Of a stretch of DNA of 64,000 bases, positions 49,801 to 62,614 are shown in pieces (positions within the stretch are counted from its first letter, which is position 1; the number at the start of each line of letters is the position of its first letter). The stretch is taken from NCBI RefSeq assembly GCF_021130785.1, contig NC_060209.1:23498001-23562000 (forward strand). Direction: 5' to 3'. Both the position numbers and the translations under genes were made by a program. This DNA comes from Homalodisca vitripennis (Eukaryota; Arthropoda; Insecta; Hemiptera; Cicadellidae). The notes under the pieces were generated by a model. It saw only the letters and a program-made list of their open reading frames with translations, had not been told where the DNA came from and ran no database searches.

Positions 49801-52789
49801 GATTTGCCAACCGAATTGAGCAGTTTATTTCCACTACGTCTACTTAACTTTGTAAATCCTTAGCGCAGTAGTATTTAGACTCTACATGAATTAAGATTTG
49901 CCAACCGAATTGAGCAGTTTATTTCCACTACGTCTACTTAACTTTGTAAATCCTTTAGCGCAGTAGTATTTAGACTCTACATGAATTAAGATTTGCCAAC
50001 CGAATTGAGCAGTTTATTTCCACTACGTCTACTTAACTTTGTAAATCCTTTAGCGCAGTAGTATTTAGACTCTACATGAATTAAGATTTGCCAACAGAAT
50101 TGAGCAGTTTATTTCCACTACGTCTACTTAACTTTGTAAATCCTTTAGCGCAGTAGTATTTAGACTCTACATGAATTAAGATTTGCCAACCGAATTGAGC
50201 AGTTTATTTCCACTACGTCTACTTAACTTTGTAAATCCTTTAGCGCAGTAGTATTTAGACTCTACATGAATTAAGATTTGCCAACCGAATTGAGCAGTTT
50301 ATTTCCACTACGTCTACTTAACTTTGTAAATCCTTTAGCGCAGTAGTATTTAGACTCTACATGAATTAAGATTTGCCAACAGAATTGAGCAGTTTATTTC
50401 CACTACGTCTACTTAACTTTTGTAAATCCTTTAGCGCAGTAGTATTTAGACTCTACATGAATTAAGATTTGCCAACCGAATTGAGCAGTTTATTTCCACT
50501 ACGTCTACTTAACTTTTTAAATCCTTAGCGCAGTAGTATTTAGACTCTACATGAATTAAGATTTGCCAACCGAATTGAGCAGTTTATTTCCACTACGTCT
50601 ACTTAACTTTGTAAATCCTTAGCGCAGTAGTATTTAGACTCTACATGAATTAAGATTTGCCAACCGAATTGAGCAGTTTATTTCCACTACGTCTACTTAA
50701 CTTTGTAAATCCTTAGCGCAGTAGTATTTAGACTCTACATGAATTAAGATTTGCCAACCGAATTGAGCAGTTTATTTCCACTACGTCTACTTAACTTTGT
50801 AAATCCTTTAGCGCAGTAGTATTTAGACTCTACATGAATTAAGATTTGCCAACAGAATTGAGCAGTTTATTTCCACTACGTCTACTTAACTTTGTAAATC
50901 CTTTAGCGCAGTAGTATTTAGACTCTACATGAATTAAGATTTGCCAACAGAATTGAGCAGTTTATTTCCACTACGTCTACTTAACTTTGTAAATCCTTTA
51001 GCGCAGTAGTATTTAGACTCTACATGAATTAAGATTTGCCAACCGAATTGAGCAGTTTATTTCCACTACGTCTACTTAACTTTGTAAATCCTTTAGCGCA
51101 GTAGTATTTAGACTCTACATGAATTAAGATTTGCCAACAGAATTGAGCAGTTTATTTCCACTACGTCTACTTAACTTTGTAAATCCTTTAGCGCAGTAGT
51201 ATTTAGACTCTACATGAATTAAGATTTGCCAACAGAATTGAGCAGTTTATTTCCACTACGTCTACTTAACTTTTTAAATCCTTAGCGCAGTAGTATTTAG
51301 ACTCTACATGAATTAAGATTTGCCAACCGAATTGAGCAGTTTATTTCCACTACGTATACTTAACTTTTTAAATCCTTAGCGCAGTAGTATTTAGACTCTA
51401 CATGAATTAAGATTTGCCAACCGAATTGAGCAGTTTATTTCCACTACGTCTACTTAACTTTGTAAATCCTTTAGCGCAGTAGTATTTAGACTCTACATGA
51501 ATTAAGATTTGCCAACCGAATTGAGCAGTTTATTTCCACTACGTCTACTTAACTTTGTAAATCCTTTAGCGCAGTAGTAGTATTTAGACTCTACATGAAT
51601 TAAGATTTGCCAACAGAATTGAGCAGTTTATTTCCACTACGTCTACTTAACTTTGTAAATACTTAGCGCAGTAGTATTTAGACTCTACATGAATTAAGAT
51701 TTGCCAACCGAATTGAGCAGTTTATTTCCACTACGTCTACTTAACTTTGTAAATCCTTTAGCGCAGTAGTATTTAGACTCTACATGAATTAAGATTTGGA
51801 AACCGAATTGAGCAGTTTATTTCCACTACGTCTACTTAACTTTGTAAATCCTTTAGCGCAGTAGTATTTAGACTCTACATGAATTAAGATTTGCCAACAG
51901 AATTGAGCAGTTTATTTCCACTACGTCTACTTAACTTTTTAAATCCTTAGCGCAGTAGTATTTAGACTCTACATGAATTAAGATTTGCCAACCGAATTGA
52001 GCAGTTTATTTCCCTTACGTCTACTTAACTTTTTAAATCCTTAGCGCAGTAGTATTTAGACTCTACATGAATTAAGATTTGCCAACCGAATTGAGCAGTT
52101 TATTTCCACTACGTCTACTTAACTTTGTAAATCCTTAGCGCAGTAGTATTTAGACTCTACATGAATTAAGATTTGCCAACCGAATTGAGCAGTTTATTTC
52201 CACTACGTCTACTTAACTTTGTAAATCCTTTAGCGCAGTAGTATTTAGACTCTACATGAATTAAGATTTGCCAACAGAATTGAGCAGTTTATTTCCACTA
52301 CGTCTACTTAACTTTGTAAATCCTTAGCGCAGTAGTATTTAGACTCTACATGAATTAAGATTTGCCAACCGAATTGAGCAGTTTATTTCCACTACGTCTA
52401 CTTAACTTTGTAAATCCTTTAGCGCAGTAGTATTTAGACTCTACATGAATTAAGATTTGGAAACCGAATTGAGCAGTTTATTTCCACTACGTCTACTTAA
52501 CTTTGTAAATCCTTTAGCGCAGTAGTATTTAGACTCTTCATGAATTAAGATTTGCCAACCGAATTGAGCAGTTTATTTCCACTACGTCTACTTAACTTTT
52601 TAAATCCTTAGCGCAGTAGTATTTAGACTCTACATGAATTAAGATTTGCTAACCGAATTGAGCAGTTTATTTCCACTACGTCTACTTAACTTTGTAAATC
52701 CTTAGCGCAGAAGTATTTAGACTCGACATGAATTAAGATTTGCCAACCGAATTGAGCAGTTTATTTCCACTACGTCTACCTAACCTAAC
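40841..52789 (+). repeat. 12-kb satellite array of a 94/95-bp monomer, about 126 copies
   Basis: The monomer runs AGCGCAGTAGTATTTAGACT, CTACATGAATTAAGATTTGC, CAACCGAATTGAGCAGTTTA, TTTCCACTACGTCTACTTAA, CTTTGTAAATCCTT(T). Copies differ at a few diagnostic sites: CCGAATT or CAGAATT, CCTTTAGC or CCTTAGC (95 or 94 bp), TTTGTAAAT or TTTTTAAAT, ACTCTACAT or ACTTTACAT, and GATTTGCC or GATTTTTCC. The copy number is length divided by monomer. Both array edges are sharp. The last unit runs into CTACCTAACCTAACTTGCAG. No gene lies inside. Confidence 0.97.
41570..45175 (+). repeat. 1,802-bp tandem duplication of 19 monomers inside the satellite
   Basis: Five rare variants recur exactly 1,802 bp apart: ACTCCACATG (41620/43422), CCGAATTAAG (41741/43543), TTTACACTTTAC (C at 42189/43991), CACTACGTAT (43091/44893) and GATTTTTCC (43342/45144). 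The boundary lies between these copies near 43.37 kb. 1,802 bp is 19 monomers. The two blocks are in direct tandem and look almost identical. Confidence 0.9.
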
Positions 52790-54500
52790 TTGCAGATATT
52801 TAATTTTACAGTGTTTTTACACGTCACATTGCAAAATCACTTCGCACACAAAGTATGATTGTAGACACGTTTGGGGTGAGAAATGATTGCGATTATATTC
52901 TGTTGAATTATGTTCAACAACCCGGTACATTGACTGTGAACTAATTGTGCTCTTAACAAAAAACCGGGTGAGAAATTTATAAAACTACATTTTAAATAAT
53001 TTAAGATATTTCAGTTGCTACGTTAAACTTTTGAAAAACTTGTTTATTTTTGAAGGTATTAAGAACACATACTATATTGTCTAATCAATTTTCTGTGAGT
53101 TAACGAATTAATCACTCTAGAAGCTATAAACAAGTAATTTCTTTTTCTTTTTGTCCATCCGTACGATATCTTGAGGATAAAATGTTTCTTGTATCCTTAC
53201 TTTTATAATGGCAAAATAAAGTTCCATTATGGTTCCATGCTCATAGCACTCAATATGATTTGTCAGAGCGTTAGCTAAAATTTTTAAATTGGTCTTAAAA
53301 TGAGTTTAATACTAATTATTCAAGAAGAGTGAAAGGGAATGTCTACAAATATAAAAAGAAACTGCATTTGTTTATTTCAAATTTGCATTTATTAAATTTT
53401 GAATTTGTGAACAAAATATACCACAAAGAATGTTTTTAATTAATATACATTCCCTATAGCAATTAAAAAAATTATAAATGCACTAGAAATCCACATTTAA
53501 TTTTGCTCATAAGTTTAATTTTTTTTAATATACAAGATTTATTTCATCTAAAAATACATTGATTAAATTAATACTAAATCATAACTAGCGTTAATGTGTT
53601 GTTATTGGTACCTTTAATTTATTTTAAAAATACCTATAAACCAAATAATTAGATATTATGGCTTTAAAATTGTGTTATATCCTTTTGACATAAAATTTTA
53701 CAGTGAATATCATTCTTTACTAGTGACGAAAAGATTTGTTAGTGTTCCAATTTTGGGTTTTGAGATTTATTAAAGTGGAATAGGTAAATAAAAAATGTAA
53801 TTACTAAGGTGAAATTTTAAACAAGATGCTTTTAAAAACATAGATGATTTAATATTTTTGGGTCTTGAGATGTAACTTAAATAACTCTTACGTAGACTTA
53901 TTCTGCCACATGATAGACTAATACTCATACATCATTCATCTTCTTTGTACGCCCTAGTAAATGCGAATTATTACTCTTAGATAATAGCTAATATAAATTG
54001 GAGAGCGATTGTACATTTTACCGCTACGAAGACATCCCAACCAAGTAACGAAACCGAGACCAAACAACAAGAGAAATGCATTAGGAAGCTTGAGTAATGA
54101 ATGAAACCTTGGCCAACTTTAGAATGAACTTTAGATGTCACCCCTTCAATTACTCAACGTCTCTTAGTTAGGGGAATCAAGCACAATACAAGCACAAAAG
54201 TGATTATTAGTTAGGCCATTTACCGGCATCTTAAAATGTCACTTAAACAACAGTACGCTGCTACCCGTATTTCATTCGATAACAAAAAAAAATTGTATTC
54301 AAAGGATTTACTTGGATTTTATTAATATATTAATAGGTACTAGATTTGTATCTTACCTCGTTAACACAATGGGTTAGACTGTTCTTACGTGGAAAAACAA
54401 ATTAAGCCAAGTGATCCCAACTAAATTTCAAGAAATCCCAAATTTTTCTTTCACCCGACCTACAAAGCGATTGGAGGTCAGTACTTTTGCTCCATCCAGT
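52790..54500. other. AT-rich sequence without recognised genes
   Basis: Nothing supported. Confidence 0.5.
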
Positions 54501-54509
54501 GCACTTAGT

Positions 54510-55395
54510 TTAAGATGAAAACCATCTGGACATGTTACGTCGGTGATGACTTTACAATATTTAATAATGATGAAAACCTACAAGATTTTATCATAACTCT
54601 AAATTCGTTTTACCCTACTATTAATGTACACATGAAGTCGAACAAAACAATAGTATCATATTTTAGACGTATTGGTGATTAAAAATTAAATACAAATTTG
54701 AATTCGATATCTACAGGAAACCAACTCATACATATAGACTTATCATCAATGAATATAACCATCCTCTTGCACAAAACAATGATTTAATTAATTGATTTAT
54801 AGACTTTTAAATACACAACAGAAGCAACAAACTATCCCACATTTTAGAATATCATAAAGACAAAATTACAAATGATAAAAATCAAGAATTTATGAAATTG
54901 GATGCAATGGCTGTGACAAAAGTTATGTTGGACAAACAAAAAGAACAATAAAACACGATTTAAAGAGTATATATCACACACAATATATGCAAGAATTAAA
55001 AGATCTGCTATAGCCAAGCACATTTTAGATAAATTAAAAATCTAAAATTAATAAAAGAAGTAACAAAACCACAGAACTTAAATGCTTGGGATACACTACA
55101 CGTAAGCAGAAATAATGAAATGTCATAAACAATGAAGAAGGCCCTATTGAAAATTCCAGTCTTCTTTCTTCTCAATTTATTCGAAAACTAAACTGCAGTC
55201 ATATCTAATTTTTCATACTGCCTGAAATATTTCCAAAAGTTTTGTATTTGTATATTCATGCCATATGGTATTTTAATTATAATGGCAATAAAAATAAGTT
55301 AAATATTTATTTATGGAGTCGTGTGATGTTGAAATCATTGATTTCAAAAGGTCTCTTCCAAACAATAAACCGTATTGGAAACGTATTGTTTTATT
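54510..55395 (+). pseudogene. Penelope-like element, heavily decayed second copy
   Basis: Plus strand with many breaks: CYVGDDFTIFNNDENLQDF (damaged YVDD motif), later FDIYRKPTHTYRLI, NEYNHPLAQN, then the GIY-YIG part IYEIGCNGCDKSYVGQTKRT. A tail near 55330-55365 has TTGATTTCAAAAGGTCTC, a remnant of the hammerhead-like region seen at 4439-4471. It is older and in a different subfamily from the copy at 2721. Its strand is opposite. Confidence 0.75.
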
Positions 55396-55399
55396 AACA

Positions 55400-57995
55400 T
55401 TTAGTACTTTTTGAAACTTTTTCTAATTGCTCCAAGAGTCTGTAATGTGTAATAGATACACAGGTCTGGGTAAGCTTTAAAAACAAAAAAAAACAACGAA
55501 GATAAGTTTAATAATTTGATGTAGTTTGTTTGTTGATAGTTTAATCCATAGGAATTTGATATCTGTATTATAGTACTGATCAAAATATACATACTTAATG
55601 CACAATGTACAGTTAACAGTATATATGTACTAAAACTTTCAATTTCGTTATCTGAATATTTTCTGACTCTGTGGTCAAGAGCGGTTGTAGAAATTGTTAA
55701 AATAAGAAAGACTGTTACTTTCAATCTTACTCTATTGGCTATACAAGTAAACAAATTGAAAGCAATGGTTAAATTAATAAATCGTATGGCTGTAATTTCA
55801 TAAACAGTATTTAAACAGAACAGATGATTACATTAGACAGGCTCTATCAATTAATAACATTTGTTTGCTCTAATGCCACCTTAGAGGCCTATATAATAAC
55901 CAGTGACTAAGAATATCTATGCAAAATTCCAGTGCAGTATATCCAGTAGCTTTTACCGTGATTGAGCAACTGGCACATGGACATGCGCACATTAGAGTTT
56001 TAGTACATATATAGATTATTTTGTTTGTATTTGCATCTAACACTAAACACCTCATACATACAAGGTACTTCAAAATCTGAAACAAAATTACACCATTTTT
56101 AGTTTTGGAGCCTTTGTGTTTAGGACCTTCATCTCGTCTGTAAATATGTTGAAAGTAACCCGTTACCCTATTATCTGGCCAGTAACAGTCCAGCCCCTAT
56201 TAACGATTTCAGCCTATTAACGCGCAGTGGAGTGGAAAGCTGGCACAGTGTAACTATTAAATTGCGCTTTCAGCAAGGCCTGGAACGGTGATTTTTATTA
56301 ACGTGTGCTCGCACCACACTACTTAAAACTCATGTGAAAATTAAATTATTTTATATTATTTGCGAAGAAGGTTTTATAAATAATGAAATATATAGAAAAT
56401 ATTAAATTGCATTCATTCATATTTATCCAAGTTTTGTGACTTGCACACTGAAATAACAAGAAAACGGTCATGGACGTAGGAGCGGTAATTGCAGTGGTTC
56501 CTCATGGGACGCTATCCAATCTCTCCAACCTATTGTTTAGTTAATAGACTTCATGACAATGGAAGTAGTCTACAGCTGTCTTCTCGGCAGAGAAGCAGTT
56601 TCCCAGGTAAATATTACTCTCATCTTAGCAATCTTTAGTATCCATAATTGTCTACAGCAGTACTATTTACTGAATATAATTTGTAAATATTCAAGTAACA
56701 CAACAACAAAACGTTTAATACGCCATCCAAAGATATTTTGCACTTATAGTAACATTAGAACTAAGTGTATTATGTAAAAAGAAATACTGATTATTGAAGG
56801 TAACCTATAAAATATACCAGGATGTTGTACTGTTTGTGGAAGGAACTTTGCTTTAGCTCTGCCATTATTAACATCTTTCTGTAACCAATGGTAACGGAAG
56901 TTTCAGTCTACTTTAGAGCTCCCGGCAGCAAAACTGGTAAACTTTGTCCAACTTGATGCAACTTACTTGGTCTCCATCCAGACTTTCACGAGATGGACTG
57001 TGTTATAGTTATTGTCGTCTTTACGTTTATGGTTCTTGCGAGGCAAAAACCTTTTACTTCGAGGTATTATAGCAATTAGTCATGGTTACATAACTCTTTA
57101 GAAGACACACTTGCAAATATTAATTTTTTAGAGTTACAAAGAAAACTAGATGTAGAGCAAAATAATTTATATGTAAACATTATATAAAGGTCAATTACAA
57201 TGACAGGTCCGTACAACGCAACATACGGTCTTATTTTATACTTTTGTTTGAAAAAACATCAAATTTTTAAAGAATAAATATGTATATTCTGACTTATTCG
57301 TGCAAATACGTATATCTACATAACGTAAAGAATTGTTTATTTTTCGTAAATTTGAAAAATAAAACTGTATTCCACAACTTTCTACAAGAATTGAAGTTTA
57401 TTGTCTGTTTTAGGAACGCTTTATTACATTTCATGACATTTTATACAATAATTTTAGGTTTCAAAGACCTTAATCCATACATTTAAACCTGTATGATAAT
57501 GTTGTGGATTAAATCTACAAAAATCAACATATCTGTTATATTTGTTTTAAATCAACATCTACAGTTACGGATTGTTCATAACATTGATACCTATAATTAG
57601 CCCAGCAGTACAATTTAACATCGACAGGTATAGGCAATGTATTTACATTGACCACATATATATGGTTAGGCACAGTTATAAAATCGATAATTGTAACTAG
57701 TCAGGCCATATTATGTAGACCACTTCTGCTCGTTGGGGGCTACACCCCAGGCTCCTATTCGGGTGTTGGAAAATTCAGGGATAAGAAGAATTTGGTATTC
57801 AGTTGAATTCTGGGATAAGATTTGCCAGGGAGTTAAATGTAGATTGTGGATTCCTAATCTGTTTATTTAAGTTTTGACTTTGATGGTGTTTTGTGGCTTA
57901 AACGTTGGAGATATGGCAAAAAGTGACTGAAACGTTTTTTTAGCAAATTAAAAAAGATTCAGACGTTGGATTTGAGCTACGACCTCTGGTTTTCC
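55400..57995. other. AT-rich sequence without recognised genes
   Basis: No gene supported. A GC-richer block at about 56150-56300 and another at 56840-57040 may be ends of unclassified repeats. Confidence 0.45.
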
Positions 57996-58004
57996 CGGTG
58001 CAAA

Positions 58005-58085
58005 CCAGAGTTCAGTTGAGGTTGAGTGGTAGAGAGGGCTAAAATAGCCCTAAATCCGCTTCTTAAATAAAGGCATATTTAATTT
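58005..58085 (+). mobile_element. LINE tail fragment, same family as 22925-23690
   Basis: GTTGAGTGGTAGAGAGGGCT, then AATAGCCCTAAATCCGCTTC and TAAATAAAGG repeat the tail at 23613-23665 with few changes. No coding part is attached. Confidence 0.7.
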
Positions 58086-59159
58086 AATTTTCATTTGACA
58101 AACCTTGAGAGAAAAGTCTTTGTGAATTAATTAGAGAAGTTTAAAATGAAAAACAATGTGCAGCTCTTCTACTGTTTCTAGTAATTTCACGGTCTAAACA
58201 ACAATTGCAAAATTTTCGAAGATATGATGAAGTGGGTTATAGTGAGTAAGCCAATACCAAAGGGGCCAATAGAAAAAGGTCTATTACCTACCAAAGAGGT
58301 TGCAATGGGGAGTGGAGGGCGTAAGATAACCGGGGGTTAAAAGAACAAGGGGTTCTTTTCTGGAGGGAGTTGAGTCTGTTATGAGTATAAGTAGACAAAG
58401 GGGACAGGTGTGTAAACAGTTCCTGTTCGCGATAGGGGTTGAGTTTACTGGGGTAAACCGAGGGTTAAAATTATGAAGGTAATAAAAGTCCACCAAATAT
58501 TTTTATTGGATGTGAAGTAATTAAGAAGGAAAATTTTTGGATTAATACGCTTTGTCATTATATACTAAAGCTATATTCCTCAGAATTTGACCAGGGGTAA
58601 AGTTCGTAAAGTGACAAGAACGTAAATGAACGTAAATGACAAGAATATTTTGGTGAGTCATACTAAAACGTCCACTGTCCTTACTACAACAATAGTGATG
58701 TTAAGTCTCTCCGTCTCACTGAAATAATATTGTACAAAGCAAATTATGACAATAGAAATAGCAAATTATCACTGTTTTATCTTTGGAATGTTTGTAAGTG
58801 ATGGAAAAATTAAATACAGGATAGAATAATTTTCGAATTCAGCCCGGGTATTCACATATTTGAATACCTCAAAATGAATACGATTAATTTTGAAATGAAT
58901 ACAATTTCTCTGGAAGAGTAGAATTCAAACCTACAGTATTCGTTCATTTGGACTAATAGTATTACAATAAAATTTTCAAAAGCTGTATTCGTATTCATAT
59001 TTAATTATTAATTGGATGGCTTAAGAATAATTTAAGGGGAGATTCATAATTTGGAATAAGTAATTAAAACTTTTAAAACTTGTTAAAATGTATAACTGTA
59101 GAAATATTAAATGAATACATACATTTGTAAACAATAAAGACAACAACGAATGTTTATTT

Positions 59160-59400
59160 AATGTTGTTGTAAAAGCAAAATATGATTGAGTTTTTTTGTT
59201 TTCAATTTATTTCTAAGATCATTAGAAACAAAACCTGCAGTAGAAAAGAATCTTTTAAACGGGACTGAAATAGCAGGTAAACAAAATAAATATATTTTTT
59301 CTGGAGTTCATAAATCATGGGTATGACATGTAAAGAAGGCATAACAAGGATTTTCCCACTTTGGCAGGGAAATTCCAAATAACCCAGAAACAATGGTTTA
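59160..59400 (-). pseudogene. hAT transposase C-terminal (dimerisation) remnant
   Basis: Minus strand, in shifting frames: WNFPAKVGKSLLC, then CLPAISVPFKRFFSTAGFVS and NDLRNKLKTKK. This matches the hAT family C-terminal dimerisation region, in which the pattern is PATSVPSER.FS.AG followed by R..L. No catalytic residues remain. The GAATAC-rich stretches at 58850-58990 and 59445-59500 may be parts of the same dead element. Confidence 0.7.
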
Positions 59401-59499
59401 CGGGAAGGAAGTAAGACAAGTCTAGACTTGTGTGTTAGAAAAGTATTCGAATACTTGAAGCCTTTGCATACATTGTATTCAATTCCTTTAAGAATTCAA

Positions 59500-60800
59500 A
59501 TATCTCATCACCAATGTTTGGTGTTCTAAAATCTCTCTGGTCCTATCAAATTTCAGGTACAACCTATAATTCATATTGCTAAGGGGCTCCATTTATCGTG
59601 AAAATCACTGGAATTTCACCTATGCGAGCGTTTTGTCGCCTAACCATAAGAGATAGAACAAAGAGGTAGGAACTGGACTTTTTTATAGTAAACTTAATTC
59701 TTTACTGAGAATTTTACGTCAGATTAGAGCTAGCTCTGATGTTCATCCGCTGCGAATTTTGAAGAGTTTAAAAGTAAAATTTCCGGTTTCAGGCATTCAG
59801 GCTTTTCCTTTGGGTTACATTGCAAAAACTTTCTGTTTCTAATTCTAGAAATATGTTAGAATTTGTATCTATTTATCAGAGAGTGAGTGAGTGAGTCAGT
59901 TACACACTCGGCTATATAAGGGTATATAAACGTGTTTAACATACTTTTATTGGTTAATTAATGTGGATGTGGATTAGTTTATTAAAAACTGTTTTGAAAT
60001 ATAAAAAATGTATGCCAACATCCCCAGACTGTCAATATGGTTAGAGAAAAACAAACAGACATTTATTTAAGAACAAACGGACAGTATTTACTTAGAACAA
60101 ACATTGTCAAGAACTCGATTTCTAGCTGTTTGCCTAAAGTAATTATTTGCATAACATAACACAGTATACAGTACTCTAGTATCTACGTACACATGGAAGG
60201 TCTTAATGCAATAAATGGCGCGTTTTAACAATAGATACTTAAGTACAACTTATTGTTACAACTTATTTAACGTATATAATCTGAAATTATTATTTTACAT
60301 TACATTATTCAGTAAAACATGTTTATTTCAAACATGATATTTCTTATCTGCATAATGAAAGGAACATTAAGGTAATGTTGTAAATGCGATATTTCCCACA
60401 CGTAGTCTATGATACCTTTGCGTACAACTTTATGCGATATTCTCTCTCTGCAAGAGAGATCAAAGATAACGCACAGTTCAGTAATGTTCACTGCACACTG
60501 TTCAAAGGAATCTGCAAATAGCAATTTGCCTACCTGACGTACTGCTCACCACTAAAACCCATTGCTAGAATACATATGTTGGTTATTACCCTACACATAT
60601 TTTAAACTGCACTTGAGCGATGACGAGAAAAATTGTGCCACTAAGATCCACCTTGTTAAATTTATTGATTTTTTACATGAGTTTTTATGGTGCCCTATTA
60701 TTAATTATCCTACTACCACAAATGCCAGCATGGAAAGTTATTATTTTGTAACATAAATAAGTTTATGTGTTCTACAACGAATTCCTACGGCTTATCTCCG
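59500..60800. other. AT-rich sequence without recognised genes
   Basis: Nothing supported. A GAGTGAGTGAGTGAGTCAG short tandem run lies near 59879-59898. Confidence 0.5.
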
Positions 60801-60809
60801 AATAGAACC

Positions 60810-61345
60810 TACAACAATAATAACAATAATAGGCTAATCTCTTTAATGCATTTAACAATTTCTTACACTGAATCACAATCTTAAACTTGTATAAATGTTG
60901 TGTAAAACCCATGTACACGTTTTATAGCAGTCAGACATATATTCTATTGACTCATACAGACACGTCCATTATGTCGACATCAGATCCAGCGTTCTTTTCT
61001 TGGTTTCTAAATTCCCAAACTGCTCATCATGAGTTCTTCAAACAGAGGAAAACGCTTTAGATGCCAAAAGCGTTTGAGACGAGTGTTGAATTGATTTGGA
61101 TTGTTTAGATTCTGTACACCCTCAGAGAGCTTATTGATTAGTCTAACACCAACTTGTTGCGGGAAATGGTGAGACGACAGTCTGTGTTGCTTTGTTCTGA
61201 AGTTGTCCCGCTTCTGGTTTCATATTAGAGGACGTCCCCGCCACGAACTAAGGCACATTTGGACACAAAGTACATGATGAGCTCAGAAATATAAAGGCAG
61301 GTGAAACTCAGCAATCCCAGTTCCCTAAAATATTCCAAATAGGTT
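60810..61345 (-). pseudogene. Jockey-like LINE 3' end, decayed
   Basis: Minus strand: YFRELGLLSFTCLYISELIM, YFVSKCALVRGGDVL, YETRS, then QQVGVRLINKLSEGVQNLNN and a C-terminal LKRF remnant. A tail with TTATTGTTATTATTGTTG lies near 60812-60830. It resembles the copy at 11848-12490 but carries its own breaks. Confidence 0.7.
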
Positions 61346-61429
61346 GTTTTATTCTTCCTATTGGAAATTATATAGACTAAATACGTGCTGGAGTACTCTT
61401 ATGGTGTAAAATTGAAACGAATAAAGAAA

Positions 61430-62205
61430 TTAATTCATTCCCATCTACGTATCATGCAAAATTTGAATACAGATTGAATAGCATTTTTTATCGAGATATA
61501 TTAATATATGATACAGTCTATTATGTTCTTCAATAATATGGGTTTTATAAGACTCGAGACAAAAAATGACCTAGTAATGATGTTGAATGTGTTTGTACTA
61601 GTTAGGGTACATGTTACAAATTAAAATGTCAAATTAACGAAAGGTTATCCTTAAAGACAAATTTAAAAACGTTCACTAAAGCTCAGCAAATCCTTTAGAA
61701 TGACATCCAACATCATCAACGTCAGTGTTGCCAATATAGAAATGAAACTTCATGCAAAATTTCAAATCAATAAATCCGTTCCTTTTCGGAATATTGCGGG
61801 TACAGACAGATAGATAGACGAACAAACATAATTGAGTGTTTCAAAACTTGAATGATAGGCTTTGCTGAGGTAAAGCTCATAATATTTGTAATATTGTAAT
61901 AATAACAAATGCCCTGTTATAAATTAAAACTACCTGTATTGGTTTTTAATATGGACAATCTTATAACTGGTAATTAGTATTATATGCCATTTGAATATTA
62001 TATGGATCTGGTGTTATATGTTCATTTTTTAATTTTATATGCAAAATCTTTCAGGTGAAAGACTTATTATATTCGTTACATATGTTCACTTAATTATGAT
62101 GTAAAATATGCGCTATAACATATACTATCACTATTACATCTTGGTTAATACATTTTTCATTAATATCTGGTAGTTCTTTGTTTAAGGTTCCTTATGGTCG
62201 ATAGA
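61430..62205. other. AT-rich sequence with an interspersed-repeat tail
   Basis: At about 61745-61830 phrases such as TTCATGCAAAATTTCAAATC and TTTTCGGAATATTGCGGGTA then CAGACAGATAGATAGACGAA form a common insect repeat tail. Nothing coding. Confidence 0.45.
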
Positions 62206-62239
62206 ACAGTTGCACATGTAAAAGGAATCCCTCAGACAT

Positions 62240-62310
62240 TTACCATCGTTCAGTAATACAAAACATTTTCAACATTACGTTTGGAGATCTGAAATCAGAT
62301 CTCTTCCTGG
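62240..62310 (-). pseudogene. Dead Penelope-type tail with enlarged stem II
   Basis: Minus strand keeps AAACGTAATG and the tail block ACTGAACGATGGTAAATGTC, but the core is CCAGGA and GAAA has become CAAA. Stem II is a perfect 9-bp hairpin, GAGATCTGA with TCAGATCTC (plus 62284-62303). It is inverted relative to the better copy at 62504. Confidence 0.45.
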
Positions 62311-62503
62311 GATAAATACACTGACTTATAATCTATGTTAGCATAAGTCAGGAACCGTCACAAAGAAGAGCCAAATCCATGAATATTATCTATAAAACAT
62401 GCCCCGAATAAAACTGTATCTAGGAATACAGGACCAAATAGGCCCGCACTTAAAAAACAACCACTGAAAACTATTGATTGTAGATTGCAGTCCTGTGTTA
62501 GTT

Positions 62504-62568
62504 TGCAATCCACCTGAGGAAGACATTGGATTACAATTCTCGAAACGTAGTGTTACAGATTTATTGCA
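62504..62568 (+). ncRNA. Hammerhead-ribozyme-like element, second family (copy B)
   Basis: Outer stem I TGCAAT (62504-62509) pairs with ATTGCA (62563-62568). Inner stem I CAC (62511-62513) pairs with GTG (62550-62552). The core is CTGAGGA (62514-62520). Stem II has AGA/TCT and ATTG/CAAT, then CGAAA (GAAA 62542-62545). ACGT is a loopless stem III, and A at 62549 is in the cleavage-site position. The tail block GAACGATGGCAAATGTCTGA follows. All core positions fit a type I hammerhead with a minimal stem III. Confidence 0.65.
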
Positions 62569-62614
62569 TCACTGAACGATGGCAAATGTCTGAAAAATAT
62601 CTGTTATTTGGCAT

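Noticed and set aside
40841..52789. CRISPR-like array
   Set aside because: The repeats are contiguous 94/95-bp monomers with no unique spacers, in an intron-bearing eukaryotic sequence.
52770..52795. CCTAACCTAAC at the array edge as insect telomere repeat
   Set aside because: Only about two TTAGG-type units are present, arising by small changes from the monomer's own CTACTTAACTT sequence.
58284..58496. Pro/Thr-rich minus-strand frame
   Set aside because: It arises from G-rich, slightly repetitive DNA. No family is recognised.
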